Shown here one piece after another: positions 45,554-54,455 of a DNA stretch of 54,455 bases. The first letter of the stretch is position 1, and each line of letters starts with the position of its first letter. The position numbers and the translations under genes were made by a program. Origin of the DNA: Gammaproteobacteria bacterium (GTDB taxonomy: Bacteria > Pseudomonadota > Gammaproteobacteria > Steroidobacterales > Woeseiaceae); assembly GCA_029884165.1 (NCBI GenBank), contig JAOUIH010000016.1, forward strand, positions 1 through 54,455. The letters run 5' to 3'. A model generated the notes under the pieces. It did no database searches. It worked only from the letters and a program-made list of their open reading frames with translations, and was not told the origin of the DNA.

Positions 45554-46432
45554 TTACCGCTGCTGACCGCCGCTCGAGCGATTCAGGTAACGGAAAAACT
45601 CATTGTTCGGATCGAGCACGAGTATGTCACCAGACTTGCCGACCGCGTTCTTGTATGCATCGATACTTCGATAAAACGCGTAGAACTCCGGGTCCTGGCT
45701 GTATGCGTTCGCATAGATTTCCGCAGCACGAGCATCGCCCTCGCCGCGTATGATCTGGGCCTCGCGATTTGAGTCCGCCAGTATGACCGTCCTTTGCCTG
45801 TCGGCGGCCGATCGCTTTTGTTCTGCGATTTCCGCGCCCTGGGCGCGTCGTTCCGCGGCAACCCGGGCCCGTTCCTCGCGCATTTGCTGGTAGACGGAGT
45901 TTCGCACGTCGTCGGGAAACTCGACCTGCTTGACGCGAACATCGACGAGTTCTACGCCGAGACCCTGCGCCGTCTCCTTGGCTGTTTCCAGCATGTCTCG
46001 CATGAGTTCTACGCGCTCGACGGAGATCGCCTCCTGCACCGAGCGTTTGCCGAACTCCGTCACTATCGCATTCTTGATGATTTCCGACAGGCGATTATTG
46101 GCTACCTGCAACGCACCGCCAGTGGATGTATAGAACTGCACCGAGTCGACAATTCGCCACTTGACGAAGAAGTCGACCTGTAACGCCAGGCGCTCTGCGG
46201 TGAAAATTCGTTCTGGCCGGTCGCTGATCGTCAGGATGCGCTTCGGAAATTTGCGAACCGTCTGGAACACCGGAATCTTGAAGTGTAATCCCGGTTCATA
46301 TTCGGCGCGTACGACCTCGCCAACCTGCAGCTTGATCGCGAGTTCGCGCTGATTGACCGTGAATGCGGACAGACCGATACCGACCAGCAGCAGGCCTGCG
46401 ACCACAACCGCATTGAATCTCAGGTTGCTCAC
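45554..46432 (-). CDS. hflC: HflC, SPFH-domain protease modulator
   Basis: 292 residues. Forms with HflK a large membrane complex around FtsH and limits its proteolysis. One N-terminal membrane helix (FNAVVVAGLLLVGIGLSAFT), SPFH domain (VNQRELAIKLQVGEVV, ILTISDRPERIFTAE) and coiled region (REERARVAAERRAQGAEIAEQ in parts). Start is a GTG overlapping the hflK stop by GTGA. Confidence 0.97.
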   Translation of the reverse strand: MSNLRFNAVVVAGLLLVGIGLSAFTVNQRELAIKLQVGEVVRAEYEPGLHFKIPVFQTVRKFPKRILTISDRPERIFTAERLALQVDFFVKWRIVDSVQFYTSTGGALQVANNRLSEIIKNAIVTEFGKRSVQEAISVERVELMRDMLETAKETAQGLGVELVDVRVKQVEFPDDVRNSVYQQMREERARVAAERRAQGAEIAEQKRSAADRQRTVILADSNREAQIIRGEGDARAAEIYANAYSQDPEFYAFYRSIDAYKNAVGKSGDILVLDPNNEFFRYLNRSSGGQQR

Positions 46433-47565
46433 TGGCGTGTCCTCCTCGTGCGGCGACTTGGGTCGTCGTCCTGCAACGTGACTCCCGACGCAGGCGCCGG
46501 CGCGGTCACGCCTTCGACACCCCCGACCGTGGTCTGCTGGTCATCCCGCTCGATCAACCTGTCCAGCGGCAGGTAGAGGAGATTGCCGCTGCTCTCCGAA
46601 TCGATGATTACCTTATTGGCGTTGCCGTAAACGGACTCGATTGCATCGATATACAGACGGTCCCGCGTAACCCGTGGTGCCTTCTTGTATTCGTCGTATA
46701 ACGCCAGGAACCGGGCGGCCGAACCCTCGGCTTCGGCAATCACCCGGTCCCGATACGCCTCTGCGTCCTGGATGATCCTCGCGGCATTACCGCGGGCACG
46801 GGGGATCAGGTCCTGGGCGTATTTCTCGGCCTCCAGTATGAACCGGTCGCTGTCGTTCCGGGCCCTCTGAGTGTCGTCAACCGCTTCCTGGACCGCCTGA
46901 GGATAGTCCAGCTTTTCGAGTGCGATCGACGTTATAGTGAAACCGGCATTGTAGCTGTCCAGTGTTCCCTGCAGGATCACCTGGGTCCTCGGTGCGATTT
47001 CGTCGCGGCGCTCCGTTACCAGGACTTCCAGCGTACTTGTTCCGACGACCTCCCGGAGCGCGCTCTCTGTGATGTCCTGCAGTGTCAGGTCCGGATCCGC
47101 AACCTCGAAGCTGTACTTGACAGGATCTTCGCGTCGGTACTGTACGACCATCTGGACGAAGACGTACTGTTCGTCAGCCGTGAGAATCTCGGTACTGTAG
47201 CTGTACTTGTCGACGGCATTGGTATTGACGATGTCTACGGATTCGATCGGGTAAGGCAGATGCCAGTGCAGTCCGGGCAACGTCGTCACGGTGTAAGCGC
47301 CAAAGCGCTGCACCACGCCGCGCTCCGCTTCATCGACCCTGTATAGGCCGGTGAATGCCCAGGCCACAAGGAGAAGCAGTACGAGCGTCCAGGCGCCCGA
47401 GCCGCCGGGACCGGGGCTTCCACCGCTGCTGCCTCGACCGCCGCGACCGCCGATTATTCCGATCAGCTTGCGCTGCCAGTTCCTTACGATCTGGTCCAGG
47501 TCGTTCGGCTGGTCTCCCGGCCGCCGCCAGGGATCCTTGCCATTTCCAGAATCATTCCAAGACAT
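46429..47565 (-). CDS. hflK: HflK, SPFH-domain protease modulator
   Basis: 378 residues from MSWNDSGNGKDPW. The glycine-rich N-terminus (GGRGGRGSSGGSPGPGGSG) is typical for HflK. Membrane helix AWTLVLLLLVAWAFTGLY, SPFH domain (AERGVVQRFGAY, ESVDIVNTNAVD, LTADEQYVFVQMVVQYRREDP in parts). The C-terminus is a disordered tail (DDDPSRRTRRTRQ). A longer frame upstream is not used; the chosen ATG agrees with the family. Confidence 0.96.
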   Translation of the reverse strand: MSWNDSGNGKDPWRRPGDQPNDLDQIVRNWQRKLIGIIGGRGGRGSSGGSPGPGGSGAWTLVLLLLVAWAFTGLYRVDEAERGVVQRFGAYTVTTLPGLHWHLPYPIESVDIVNTNAVDKYSYSTEILTADEQYVFVQMVVQYRREDPVKYSFEVADPDLTLQDITESALREVVGTSTLEVLVTERRDEIAPRTQVILQGTLDSYNAGFTITSIALEKLDYPQAVQEAVDDTQRARNDSDRFILEAEKYAQDLIPRARGNAARIIQDAEAYRDRVIAEAEGSAARFLALYDEYKKAPRVTRDRLYIDAIESVYGNANKVIIDSESSGNLLYLPLDRLIERDDQQTTVGGVEGVTAPAPASGVTLQDDDPSRRTRRTRQ

Positions 47566-47587
47566 CGTTCCGTTTCTTTTACCAAGT

Positions 47588-48904
47588 TCAGCTATTCGTG
47601 GCCGCGCTCGCCGCCAGCGGCGGTGCGCTGCCAAGGACATTTCGATCGAGATTGCTGCGCTTCAGGAAGCGCTGAAAATCCCGCTCATCCAGGTTGATCT
47701 CGAGTTCCCATCCACCATCGTCGGACGCATTTTCCCGGCTGACCGCACCGAGGTCGAACAACATCGCGCGCTGCCGGCCCTGGTTCGGCATAAGCCGTAT
47801 CCAGCCATGTACCATTTTTCGGTGCAGGCGGCTTTCGATCGCCTGCAGCAACAGGGGCAGGCCGTCACCGGTTGCGGCCGACAACCATACCGCACGGCAC
47901 TCGCCGCCTCGGTCCCTGGTGATCTTCGGTAACCGGCCCAACTTGTCGATTTTATTGTACACCCTTATCTGCGGAACCCCATCCGCATCGAGCTGTTTCA
48001 GGACCGAATTGACCTGCCTCAGTCGCTGCCAGCGCCCGGAATCGCTGGCATCGATAAGATGCAGGATCAGGTCGGCCTCACGAGTTTCCTGTAATGTCGC
48101 GCGAAATGCCGCCACGAGTTCGTGTGGCAAATCGCGCACGAAGCCGACAGTGTCGATCAAGATCGCAGGCCCTCCCGACGGCAGGCGAATACGCCGCATC
48201 GTCGGGTCGAGTGTCGCGAAGAGCTTGTCCTGAACATACACGCCGGCACCCGTGAGCGCATTGAAGAGAGTCGACTTCCCGGCGTTCGTATAGCCGACCA
48301 GCGCCACCGTCGGGATGTCGGCACGAACCCTGTTCTGCCGATTCATTGCGCGACGGCTGTCGACCTGTAGCAGGCGCTCGTTCAGCTGCCGAATACGTTT
48401 GCCAACAAGCCTCCGATCTGATTCGAGCTGGGTCTCACCGGGGCCGCGCAGTCCGATACCGCCCTTCTGCCGTTCAAGGTGCGTCCATCCACGGACGAGG
48501 CGAGTAGAAAGATGCCTCAACTGAGCGAGTTCAACTTGCAGCTTGCCTTCGAAACTCCGCGCCCGCTGCGCAAATATGTCGAGGATCAGCCCGCTGCGAT
48601 CGAGTACCCTGCACTTGAGTTCGCGCTCCAGGTTGCGTTCCTGGCTGGGACTGAGCGGGGCACTGCTGATGACGAGTTCGGCCTCCGTTTCTGCGATCCT
48701 CGAACGCAGCTCCTCCAGCTTGCCGCGACCGATGAAATATCTCGGATCCGGCTTGCGCCGCCCCGCAACGACTTGACCAAGCACGACCGCGCCCGCCGAA
48801 ACTGCCAGCTCGGCGAACTCATCGCGTTCAGAATCATCCGGTATCCGGTCGGCAGCGGCATGTATCAGGATTGCGCGTTCGCCGGTTTTCGGTCGTTCAA
48901 ACAA
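47588..48904 (-). CDS. hflX: GTPase HflX
   Basis: 438 residues. Ribosome-associated GTPase that splits stalled 70S ribosomes. N-terminal HflX domain (RKPDPRYFIGRGKLEELR, ILDIFAQRARSFEGKLQVELAQL in parts, GPGETQLESDRR), then G domain: GYTNAGKSTLFNALTG, DTVGFVRDLPHELV and NKID. The start is a TTG (48904) with GGAGG six bases before it. It lies 26 bases behind hfq. Confidence 0.97.
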   Translation of the reverse strand: MFERPKTGERAILIHAAADRIPDDSERDEFAELAVSAGAVVLGQVVAGRRKPDPRYFIGRGKLEELRSRIAETEAELVISSAPLSPSQERNLERELKCRVLDRSGLILDIFAQRARSFEGKLQVELAQLRHLSTRLVRGWTHLERQKGGIGLRGPGETQLESDRRLVGKRIRQLNERLLQVDSRRAMNRQNRVRADIPTVALVGYTNAGKSTLFNALTGAGVYVQDKLFATLDPTMRRIRLPSGGPAILIDTVGFVRDLPHELVAAFRATLQETREADLILHLIDASDSGRWQRLRQVNSVLKQLDADGVPQIRVYNKIDKLGRLPKITRDRGGECRAVWLSAATGDGLPLLLQAIESRLHRKMVHGWIRLMPNQGRQRAMLFDLGAVSRENASDDGGWELEINLDERDFQRFLKRSNLDRNVLGSAPPLAASAATNS

Positions 48905-48930
48905 TCACGACCTCCGGGATGCAGAAATTC

Positions 48931-49179
48931 TTAGCCGTCTGAGTCTCCAGGTCCATCATCCGGCAACGGCAGGCGCACGTTCCGCGCCGGCACGATCGTT
49001 GAAATAGCGTGCTTGTATACCATTTGGCTGACGCTGTTTTTCAGCAGCACAACAAACTGGTCAAATGAATCGACCTGACCCTGCAGCTTGATTCCATTTA
49101 CAAGGTAGATCGATACAGGAACCTTTTCCTTTCTGAGTATGTTCAGGAAAGGATCCTGCAACGTTTGCCCTTTAGCCAT
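48931..49179 (-). CDS. hfq: RNA chaperone Hfq
   Basis: 82 residues. [18 protein letters not shown] is the Sm1-region start; [20 protein letters not shown] and [14 protein letters not shown] are the Sm motifs of the hexamer. The acidic end [11 protein letters not shown] resembles autoregulatory tails. The ATG at 49179 has GGAG nine bases before it; the open frame upstream is not protein-like. Lies between miaA and hflX. Confidence 0.98.
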   Translation of the reverse strand: MAKGQTLQDPFLNILRKEKVPVSIYLVNGIKLQGQVDSFDQFVVLLKNSVSQMVYKHAISTIVPARNVRLPLPDDGPGDSDG

Positions 49180-49307
49180 CTGGGGTCTCCTTATTATTCT
49201 AATAGTCCTGCATGTGGACACCGGATCCCATAGTCTGTCCCGCAGCGATCCAGTGGCCGGCCCAAAGCAAGCGAAGTCTATCACAGCCCTATGAGACCAT
49301 CGCGCGC

Positions 49308-50243
49308 CTATTCGTTCAATTTTCGTTCTATTTGAAGGGATATGGCGTTCCCGACTCCGGCTTCGAGCGGGTCGACCGTCCGCACCCCCTGCTCCGACCG
49401 GAGCCAGGTCAGCTGACGCTTGGCCAGCTGCCGGGTCGCAGCCTGGGCTCGGCGGGCCGCCTCGTGCAATTCACAGTTGCCGTCGAGGTAACTCCAGACC
49501 TGGCGATAGCCGACCGCACGCATCGACGGACTACCGGCATGCAATCCGCTCCGAGCCCGCAGTCTCCGCACCTCGTCGACGAACCCGCTCTCCAGCATCC
49601 GCTCGAATCGGGTATTGATCCGCGCGTGCAAGGCTGCTCGATCGGCAGGGATCAGTCCGATCTTGAGGTACTCGCAGCCGGCCGGAGCGGATGAGCGATC
49701 GGTCTGCCAGGCCGTGAGGCTCCGGCCACTGCCCCGATATACCTCGAGCGCCCGCTGGATGCGCTGGCGGTCGCCGGGCTCGATCCGGGCGGCGGCGGCG
49801 GGGTCTACGCGAGTCAGTTCCGCGTGCAATGCGGGCCAGCCAAGCTGCGCCGCCTCCCGGTCGATCTCCGCACGGAGCGCCGGGTCGGCCTCCGGCAACT
49901 CCGCGATGCCGCGGGTCAGGGACCGGAAGTACATCATCGTGCCTCCGACCAGCAGCGGAATGCGGCCCGATCTCCGGATGGCGTCGATGTTTTCTGCCGC
50001 ATCCCGCACGAAGGCGCCCGCGGAATAGGTCTCCTCGGGCTCGCAGATATCGATCAGCCGATGCGGCGCCTTCGCCAGGGTAGCGGCATCCGGTTTCGCC
50101 GTGCCGATGTCCATCCCTCGATAGACCAGCGCAGAGTCGACGCTGATGATTTCCACCGGAAAACGTTCGGCGAGCCAGACGGCAAGATCGGTCTTGCCTG
50201 TCGCCGTCGGCCCCATCAGGCAGATAACCGGAGCGTTCTTCAC
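49308..50243 (-). CDS. miaA: tRNA dimethylallyltransferase
   Basis: 311 residues from a GTG. Adds the isopentenyl group to A37 of tRNAs that read UNN codons. P-loop [14 protein letters not shown], then [21 protein letters not shown] and [17 protein letters not shown]. The GTG at 50243 is four bases behind the mutL stop; a start inside mutL (50315) is possible but gives a non-family extension. Confidence 0.97.
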   Translation of the reverse strand: MKNAPVICLMGPTATGKTDLAVWLAERFPVEIISVDSALVYRGMDIGTAKPDAATLAKAPHRLIDICEPEETYSAGAFVRDAAENIDAIRRSGRIPLLVGGTMMYFRSLTRGIAELPEADPALRAEIDREAAQLGWPALHAELTRVDPAAAARIEPGDRQRIQRALEVYRGSGRSLTAWQTDRSSAPAGCEYLKIGLIPADRAALHARINTRFERMLESGFVDEVRRLRARSGLHAGSPSMRAVGYRQVWSYLDGNCELHEAARRAQAATRQLAKRQLTWLRSEQGVRTVDPLEAGVGNAISLQIERKLNE

Positions 50244-50247
50244 CGAT

Positions 50248-51990
50248 TCACTGGCCGCGCAGGAACAGCCGGTCCAGTTCAGCCAGCGTGATCGAGGTCC
50301 AGGTCGGGCGGCCATGATTGCACTGATCCGCCCTGTCCGTGACTTCCATCTCGCGCAAGAGCGTGTTCATCTCGGGAATGGTCATTGCCCGATGAGCGCG
50401 CACCGAACTGTGACACGCCATCGTGGCAAGCACCTCGTTGATTATCGTTTCGATCCGGTCGCTGCTACCGGATTCCACCAGGTCAGCAAGTATGTCGCGC
50501 AGCAGCGTCTCGGCATCGACGCGCCGGAGCAGCGCCGGCGTTTCGCGAAGCAGCAGGCTGGTCGGGCCAGCCCGGCCGAGTGCAAGCCCGGCCCTGGCGA
50601 ACAGCTCCCGGGCATCCTCCGCGAGTTCCGCCTCGCGCTCGGAAACGGTAACGCTGAGCGGAACCAGCAAGGGCTGGCTCACTACCCTGCCCTCGTCGTA
50701 GGACTTCTTCAGCTTCTCGTACAAGATTCGTTCGTGGGCCGCGTGCATATCGACGACGATGAGGCCCTGGTTGTTCTCGGCCAGGATGTAGGTGCCGCCG
50801 ATCTGGGCGATCGCGAACCCGAGAGGCGGGAATTCTGGCGCGGCGGCAGGTTCGGCAGCCTCCTCCATCGCCGGCGCCGCAGGCGTGGCGTAGGCAGCAA
50901 GTGCTTCCCGCACGTCGAGCCTGATCGGTGCCTGCTGGAAGATGCCGCGATTCAGGCTCTGGCGCGATACCGGTGTCGCTCCATGCGCCCCGGGACGAGT
51001 GTCGCGAAGCGCCACCTCGACTGCCTGCGCCACGAAACCGTGGACCTGGCGGGCGTCTCGAAACCGAACTTCCAGTTTGGCCGGGTGTGCATTCGCATCG
51101 ACGGTCGCGGGATCCATTGACAGGTACAGCACGTACGCGGGATAGCGCCCATGAAAGAGTACGTCACGGTAGGCGTGCCGGACCGCATGCGAAAGCGTCT
51201 TGTCCGTAATGCTTCGGCCGTTGACGAACCAGTACTGCAGGTCAGGCTGGCTGCGGTTGTATGTCGGCAGCGCGATCCAGCCGGTCACGGCGATGCCCGC
51301 CTCGGCGCGTTCGAGGTGCACGGCCTGCGCGGCGAAATCTGCGCCGCAGATCCTGGCAAGTCTTTTCAGCCTGGAATCGGAATCGCCGGCCGCACGCAGA
51401 TCGAGAACACTGCGGCCGTTGTGCGTGACCGAAAACGCGACATCCGGGCGAGCCAGCGCGAGGCGCCGCAGCCAGCGGTCGATGTGCCCGAACTCGGTCT
51501 TCTCGGCACGCAGGAATTTCCGCCGCGCCGGCGTGTTGTAGAACAGGTCGCGTACTTCCACCGTGCAGCCGGCCGGGTGCGCCACCGGCCGCAAATCACC
51601 GATCACGCCGTTGTCCGCTTCGGCCTGCCACCCGTTCTCGGCCGCAGCCGTGCGCGCGCAGAGACTCAGCCGGGATACCGACGCGATACTCGGCAGGGCC
51701 TCGCCGCGAAAACCCAGCGACACGACCGCCTCCAGGTCCTCCAGGCTCGCGATCTTGCTCGTCGCATGCCGGTCCAGGGCCAGGCGGATTTCGTCTGCCG
51801 GGATGCCGGCGCCATCGTCCCGGACCCGGATCAGCTTCGAACCGCCGGCATGGATGTCGACGGAAATCGCACGCGCGCCGGCATCAAGGCTGTTTTCGAC
51901 GAGCTCCTTCACGACCGATGCCGGGCGCTCGACAACCTCGCCGGCGGCGATCTGGTTCACGAGGTGACCGGGAAGCTTCTGTATCGGCAT
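50248..51990 (-). CDS. mutL: DNA mismatch repair protein MutL, endonuclease-type
   Basis: 580 residues. N-terminal GHKL ATPase: AAGEVVERPASVVKELVENS, DDGAGIPADE, GFRGEALPSIASVS. The C-terminal dimerisation domain contains DMHAAHERILYE, which fits the metal-binding endonuclease motif DQHAxxExxxxE except for Met in place of Gln. ACHSSVRAHR and CNHGRPT fit the other endonuclease-domain motifs. MutH-dependent MutL lacks these, so strand incision by MutL itself is inferred. ATG at 51990, 89 bases behind amiB. Confidence 0.97.
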   Translation of the reverse strand: MPIQKLPGHLVNQIAAGEVVERPASVVKELVENSLDAGARAISVDIHAGGSKLIRVRDDGAGIPADEIRLALDRHATSKIASLEDLEAVVSLGFRGEALPSIASVSRLSLCARTAAAENGWQAEADNGVIGDLRPVAHPAGCTVEVRDLFYNTPARRKFLRAEKTEFGHIDRWLRRLALARPDVAFSVTHNGRSVLDLRAAGDSDSRLKRLARICGADFAAQAVHLERAEAGIAVTGWIALPTYNRSQPDLQYWFVNGRSITDKTLSHAVRHAYRDVLFHGRYPAYVLYLSMDPATVDANAHPAKLEVRFRDARQVHGFVAQAVEVALRDTRPGAHGATPVSRQSLNRGIFQQAPIRLDVREALAAYATPAAPAMEEAAEPAAAPEFPPLGFAIAQIGGTYILAENNQGLIVVDMHAAHERILYEKLKKSYDEGRVVSQPLLVPLSVTVSEREAELAEDARELFARAGLALGRAGPTSLLLRETPALLRRVDAETLLRDILADLVESGSSDRIETIINEVLATMACHSSVRAHRAMTIPEMNTLLREMEVTDRADQCNHGRPTWTSITLAELDRLFLRGQ

Positions 51991-52079
51991 GACACGGCGG
52001 CGCGGCAGGGGAAACCCGCGATTGTTCCAAATGGACGGCCGAAAGTGTAGTGCTCCGGCCTCGCGCCGGGTTCAGCCCA

Positions 52080-53402
52080 TCAGGTGCCGGAGTAGACCGG
52101 AATCTGCAATGTCTGTCCGACGCGGATCTGGTTGCCGGACAGCTTGTTCGCGGCACGAATGGCCGACATGCTGACCTTGTATCGTTCTGCAATCTCGCTC
52201 AGGGTGTCGCCGCGCGCAATGACGTGCTTGACCGGTTCGGCCGGCTGACGTTTCAGGTTCATGGCGACTTGCGTGTCGGGCGGCGGGTTCGTATAGAAGT
52301 AATGACGGATCCCGGCCAGGATCGCATCCGCGAGTTTTGACTGGTGATTCCGGTCTTTTAGCTTCTTTTCTTCTGACGGATTCGAGATGAAGGCCGTTTC
52401 CACGAGTATCGACGGTACGTCCGGCGACTTCAGCACCAGGAAGCCCGCCTGCTGGACCTGGCGGCGGTGCACCGTGCCGACACTCGCCAACTGGTCGATC
52501 ACGTGGTCACCAACCTCGAGGCTGGCACCAATCGCCGCATTCTGCGACAGGTCGAGCAGAACAGAGGCAAGGACCTCGTCCTTGTCTGCCAGCGAGACGC
52601 CCCCGACCCGGCTTGCGGCGTTTTCGCGCTGGGCCAGGCGTCGCGCGGCTTCGTCGCTTGCGCCCTTCAGCGACAACGCATACACGGATGCGCCGCGCGC
52701 CCGCTGATCGTCGACCGCGTCGGCGTGGATCGACACGAACAGGTCGGCCTTGTTGCGCCGCGCGATTTCCATGCGCTCGCGATGGTCGACGTACTGGTCG
52801 CCGCTCCGGACCAGCACCGCCTTCATGCCGGGTTCCTGGTCGATTCTGCCCGCCAGCAGCTTGCTCACCGCCAGCGCTATGTCCTTTTCCTTCGTCTTGC
52901 CGCGTCCGATCGCGCCGGGATCGTGCCCACCATGGCCAGGGTCGATCGCGATGACGATGTCGCGGCCGGACACGTACTCTTCGGAAGCCCGCTTGACGGT
53001 CTTGATATTGCCCTCACCGTACAGGTCGATGACCAGCCGGTCCCCGTAACTGTCGTTCGGGCCCGCCGTGAAGCTCCGGGAACGAACGGGCTCACTGAGG
53101 TCGAGCACGAAACGCAGCTGCCCGTTAGCCCTGACTCCCGTGCGGATGGCGCGTATGGCGCCCGTCCCCGCCGGCATGTTGCCCAGCTGGTCGGCAAGAC
53201 GGCCGTCTTTCAGGTCGACGACGAGCCGGTCCGGCCCCCGCAGCGTGAAAATGCTGTGCTCGGACGGCGAACTCAGGTCGAGAACGACGCGGGTCCGGCC
53301 GCTCTCGGACCAAACCCGCACATTCTCGACCGTCGTCGCGGCCTGGGCCAGTGGCGCCAGCAGGCAGAGCAGTATGGCAACTTGGCGTAGCGCCCGGCGC
53401 AT
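52080..53402 (-). CDS. amiB: N-acetylmuramoyl-L-alanine amidase AmiB-like (AMIN, Amidase_3, LysM)
   Basis: 440 residues. Splits stem peptides from glycan strands during septation. Signal peptide (MRRALRQVAILLCLLAPLAQA), AMIN domain (about 25-120), amidase domain with zinc ligands in IAIDPGHGGHDPGAIG, the Glu in KEKDIAL, His in FVSIHADA and the catalytic Glu in PSILVETAFI. The segment DKDEVLASVLLDLSQNAAIG corresponds to the regulatory helix that activators such as EnvC displace. One C-terminal LysM (HVIARGDTLSEIAERYKVSM). Open frame further upstream is not used. Confidence 0.95.
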   Translation of the reverse strand: MRRALRQVAILLCLLAPLAQAATTVENVRVWSESGRTRVVLDLSSPSEHSIFTLRGPDRLVVDLKDGRLADQLGNMPAGTGAIRAIRTGVRANGQLRFVLDLSEPVRSRSFTAGPNDSYGDRLVIDLYGEGNIKTVKRASEEYVSGRDIVIAIDPGHGGHDPGAIGRGKTKEKDIALAVSKLLAGRIDQEPGMKAVLVRSGDQYVDHRERMEIARRNKADLFVSIHADAVDDQRARGASVYALSLKGASDEAARRLAQRENAASRVGGVSLADKDEVLASVLLDLSQNAAIGASLEVGDHVIDQLASVGTVHRRQVQQAGFLVLKSPDVPSILVETAFISNPSEEKKLKDRNHQSKLADAILAGIRHYFYTNPPPDTQVAMNLKRQPAEPVKHVIARGDTLSEIAERYKVSMSAIRAANKLSGNQIRVGQTLQIPVYSGT

Positions 53403-53440
53403 GCGGTATCCGTAATCAGCGGCAACGATTATGTCCGGTG

Positions 53441-53468
53441 AGTATACGAATCTGGCAGAAAAAGCCAA
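53441..53468 (-). promoter_or_regulatory. probable promoter of amiB
   Basis: On the minus strand TTGGCT (53468-53463), 16-base spacer, TATACT (53446-53441). It sits in the 104-base AT-richer gap between tsaE and amiB, giving a leader of about 30 bases. Confidence 0.5.
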
Positions 53469-53506
53469 ATGATTTTCTTTCAATATTAGGAGGATACAGG
53501 ACTTAC

Positions 53507-53992
53507 TTAAGAGCTTACGGTACCGGCGATGGCCGTTGCCACCGCGTCCGCCAGGCGTCGCCCACGATCGGACAGGCCGATGAGCTCGGCCCGCCGGCCC
53601 TCGCCCGCGTACCGGAGCAGTACCTTGAGATCGGCGTATGCGGCGAGTTCGGGTGCCCGCTCCGGCCACTCGATCAGCATCAGTCCGTCGCGCAGATCGG
53701 ACCAGCCCAGGAATTCGAGTTCGCCCGGATCAGAAACCCTATACAAGTCAACGTGATAGACAGTACCCCGAGCCAGGGCGTAAGGCTCTACGAGCGTATA
53801 GGTCGGACTCGGCACCGGTCCCGCGTGGCCTAACGCCCTGATCATCGCCCGCGCCAGCGCGCTCTTTCCGGCGCCGAGTTCGCCGGACAGCAGCACGACC
53901 CAGCCGCCGACGTCACCCGGCAATGCCGACGCGAGGGCGTGGCCGAGCGCGTCCGTGGCGCCGGGGTCGGCCAGTTCGATCGACCGGCTCAC
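53507..53992 (-). CDS. tsaE: tRNA threonylcarbamoyladenosine biosynthesis ATPase TsaE
   Basis: 161 residues. Works with TsaB and TsaD in making t6A37 of ANN-decoding tRNAs. Walker A GELGAGKSALARAMIRALG, PSPTYTLVEPY, YHVDLYRVSDPGELEFLGW and LIEWPE are the family motifs. The start is a GTG overlapping the nnr stop by GTGA. Confidence 0.96.
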   Translation of the reverse strand: MSRSIELADPGATDALGHALASALPGDVGGWVVLLSGELGAGKSALARAMIRALGHAGPVPSPTYTLVEPYALARGTVYHVDLYRVSDPGELEFLGWSDLRDGLMLIEWPERAPELAAYADLKVLLRYAGEGRRAELIGLSDRGRRLADAVATAIAGTVSS

Positions 53993-54455
53993 GGATTGAC
54001 GAGTTCCCGCAGCGGTTCCATCAGGTCGCCGGCGAGAGTACCCCGTTCGCCCCGGCTTGCCGCCCGGTCGCCGGCCCTGGCATGCACTTCGACGCCAACG
54101 GCCGCCGCGCGCTCCGCCGGCAAGCCCTGCGCCCTCAATGCGGCTATGATCCCGGTCAGCACGTCACCCATGCCGGCAGCCGCCATGCCGGGGTTCCCGG
54201 CCGTGCAGAACCATGCCGGCCCGTCGGCCGAGGACACCAGCGTACCAGCGCCCTTGAGGACGCCTGTTCCGCCATAAGCATCCACCAGGCGCGCCAGTGC
54301 GCCGATACGATCGGCCTGGATATCCGCCGCCGTGCAGCCGAGCAAGCGGGCAGCCTCGCCAGGATGCGGGGTCAGCACCCAGTCGGTGCGGCGGCCAGGG
54401 GCTGCGGCCAGCAGGTTGAGCCCGTCGGCGTCGACCACGACGGGACGATCCGCGG
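53989..54455 (-). CDS. nnr: NAD(P)H-hydrate repair enzyme, dehydratase domain (3' part)
   Basis: C-terminal 155 residues or so; the gene runs off the right edge. ADP/ATP-dependent NAD(P)HX dehydratase fold: RPVVVDADGLNLLA, VLTPHPGEAARLLG, VLKGAGTLVSS and GNPGMAAAGMGDVLTGIIA (nucleotide-binding loop). In relatives this domain is fused to an N-terminal epimerase, which would lie outside the window. Coupled to tsaE by a 4-base overlap. Confidence 0.95.
   Translation of the reverse strand, partial: ADRPVVVDADGLNLLAAAPGRRTDWVLTPHPGEAARLLGCTAADIQADRIGALARLVDAYGGTGVLKGAGTLVSSADGPAWFCTAGNPGMAAAGMGDVLTGIIAALRAQGLPAERAAAVGVEVHARAGDRAASRGERGTLAGDLMEPLRELVNP

Overview
The window (54,455 bases, GC-rich) reads as a chromosomal segment of a gammaproteobacterium. 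The order nnr-tsaE-amiB-mutL-miaA-hfq-hflX-hflK-hflC-DUF2065-purA is the one known from E. coli and relatives. The ffh / rpsP-rimM-trmD-rplS and rpsF-rpsR-(DUF2232)-rplI-dnaB-alr blocks also fit. A GlyGly-CTERM tail, a WS/DGAT acyltransferase, an OPT transporter, a PQQ-type sugar dehydrogenase and a TRAP uptake system suggest a free-living, probably aquatic heterotroph; a Woeseia- or Chromatiales-like lineage is a guess only. No phage, insertion sequence, integrase or CRISPR array was seen.

Layout. 1-1486: kbl (partial) and tdh, threonine to glycine, on the + strand. 1529-8371 (- strand): a TPR-associated TRAP transporter operon (TatT lipoprotein, solute-binding protein, DctQ, DctM; the last three coupled by 1-base overlaps), then a secreted PQQ-type sugar dehydrogenase and SppA. 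8539-12880 (-): rplS, trmD, rimM, rpsP, ffh and a class II phosphodiesterase-like hydrolase. 13028-15199 (+): ypjD/ccsA-like gene and a CorB/CorC-type protein, convergent with radA. 16812-20654 (+): a three-gene phosphosignalling cassette (CHASE2 Ser/Thr kinase, PP2C phosphatase, FHA protein). 20811-28830 (-): alr, dnaB, rplI, a DUF2232 membrane protein, rpsR, rpsF, rlmB and rnr. 28934-29020: tRNA-Leu(CAG) with a clear terminator.

29081-44026 is the accessory part: an S9 peptidase, about 570 bases without a recognisable gene, a SlyD-type FKBP lacking its active-site segment, two small unknown proteins, an AGCS symporter, a DUF2799 lipoprotein, a hydrolase plus wax ester synthase pair, an OPT transporter plus TM/coiled-coil protein pair, a patatin, and a large choice-of-anchor B surface protein with Calx-beta domains and a GlyGly-CTERM tail whose 3' end overlaps purA by 59 bases. 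43968-54455 (-) is the conserved purA-to-nnr block.

The best candidates for new biology are the TPAT transporter with its neighbouring sugar dehydrogenase and upstream palindromes, the CHASE2 kinase/phosphatase/FHA cassette with a possible phospho-switch threonine, the wax ester synthase with a basic tail, the FKBP remnant, and the surface protein. Starts other than ATG are frequent: seven genes are best read from TTG and many coupled genes use GTGA overlaps. All calls come from reading the sequence; no database search was run.
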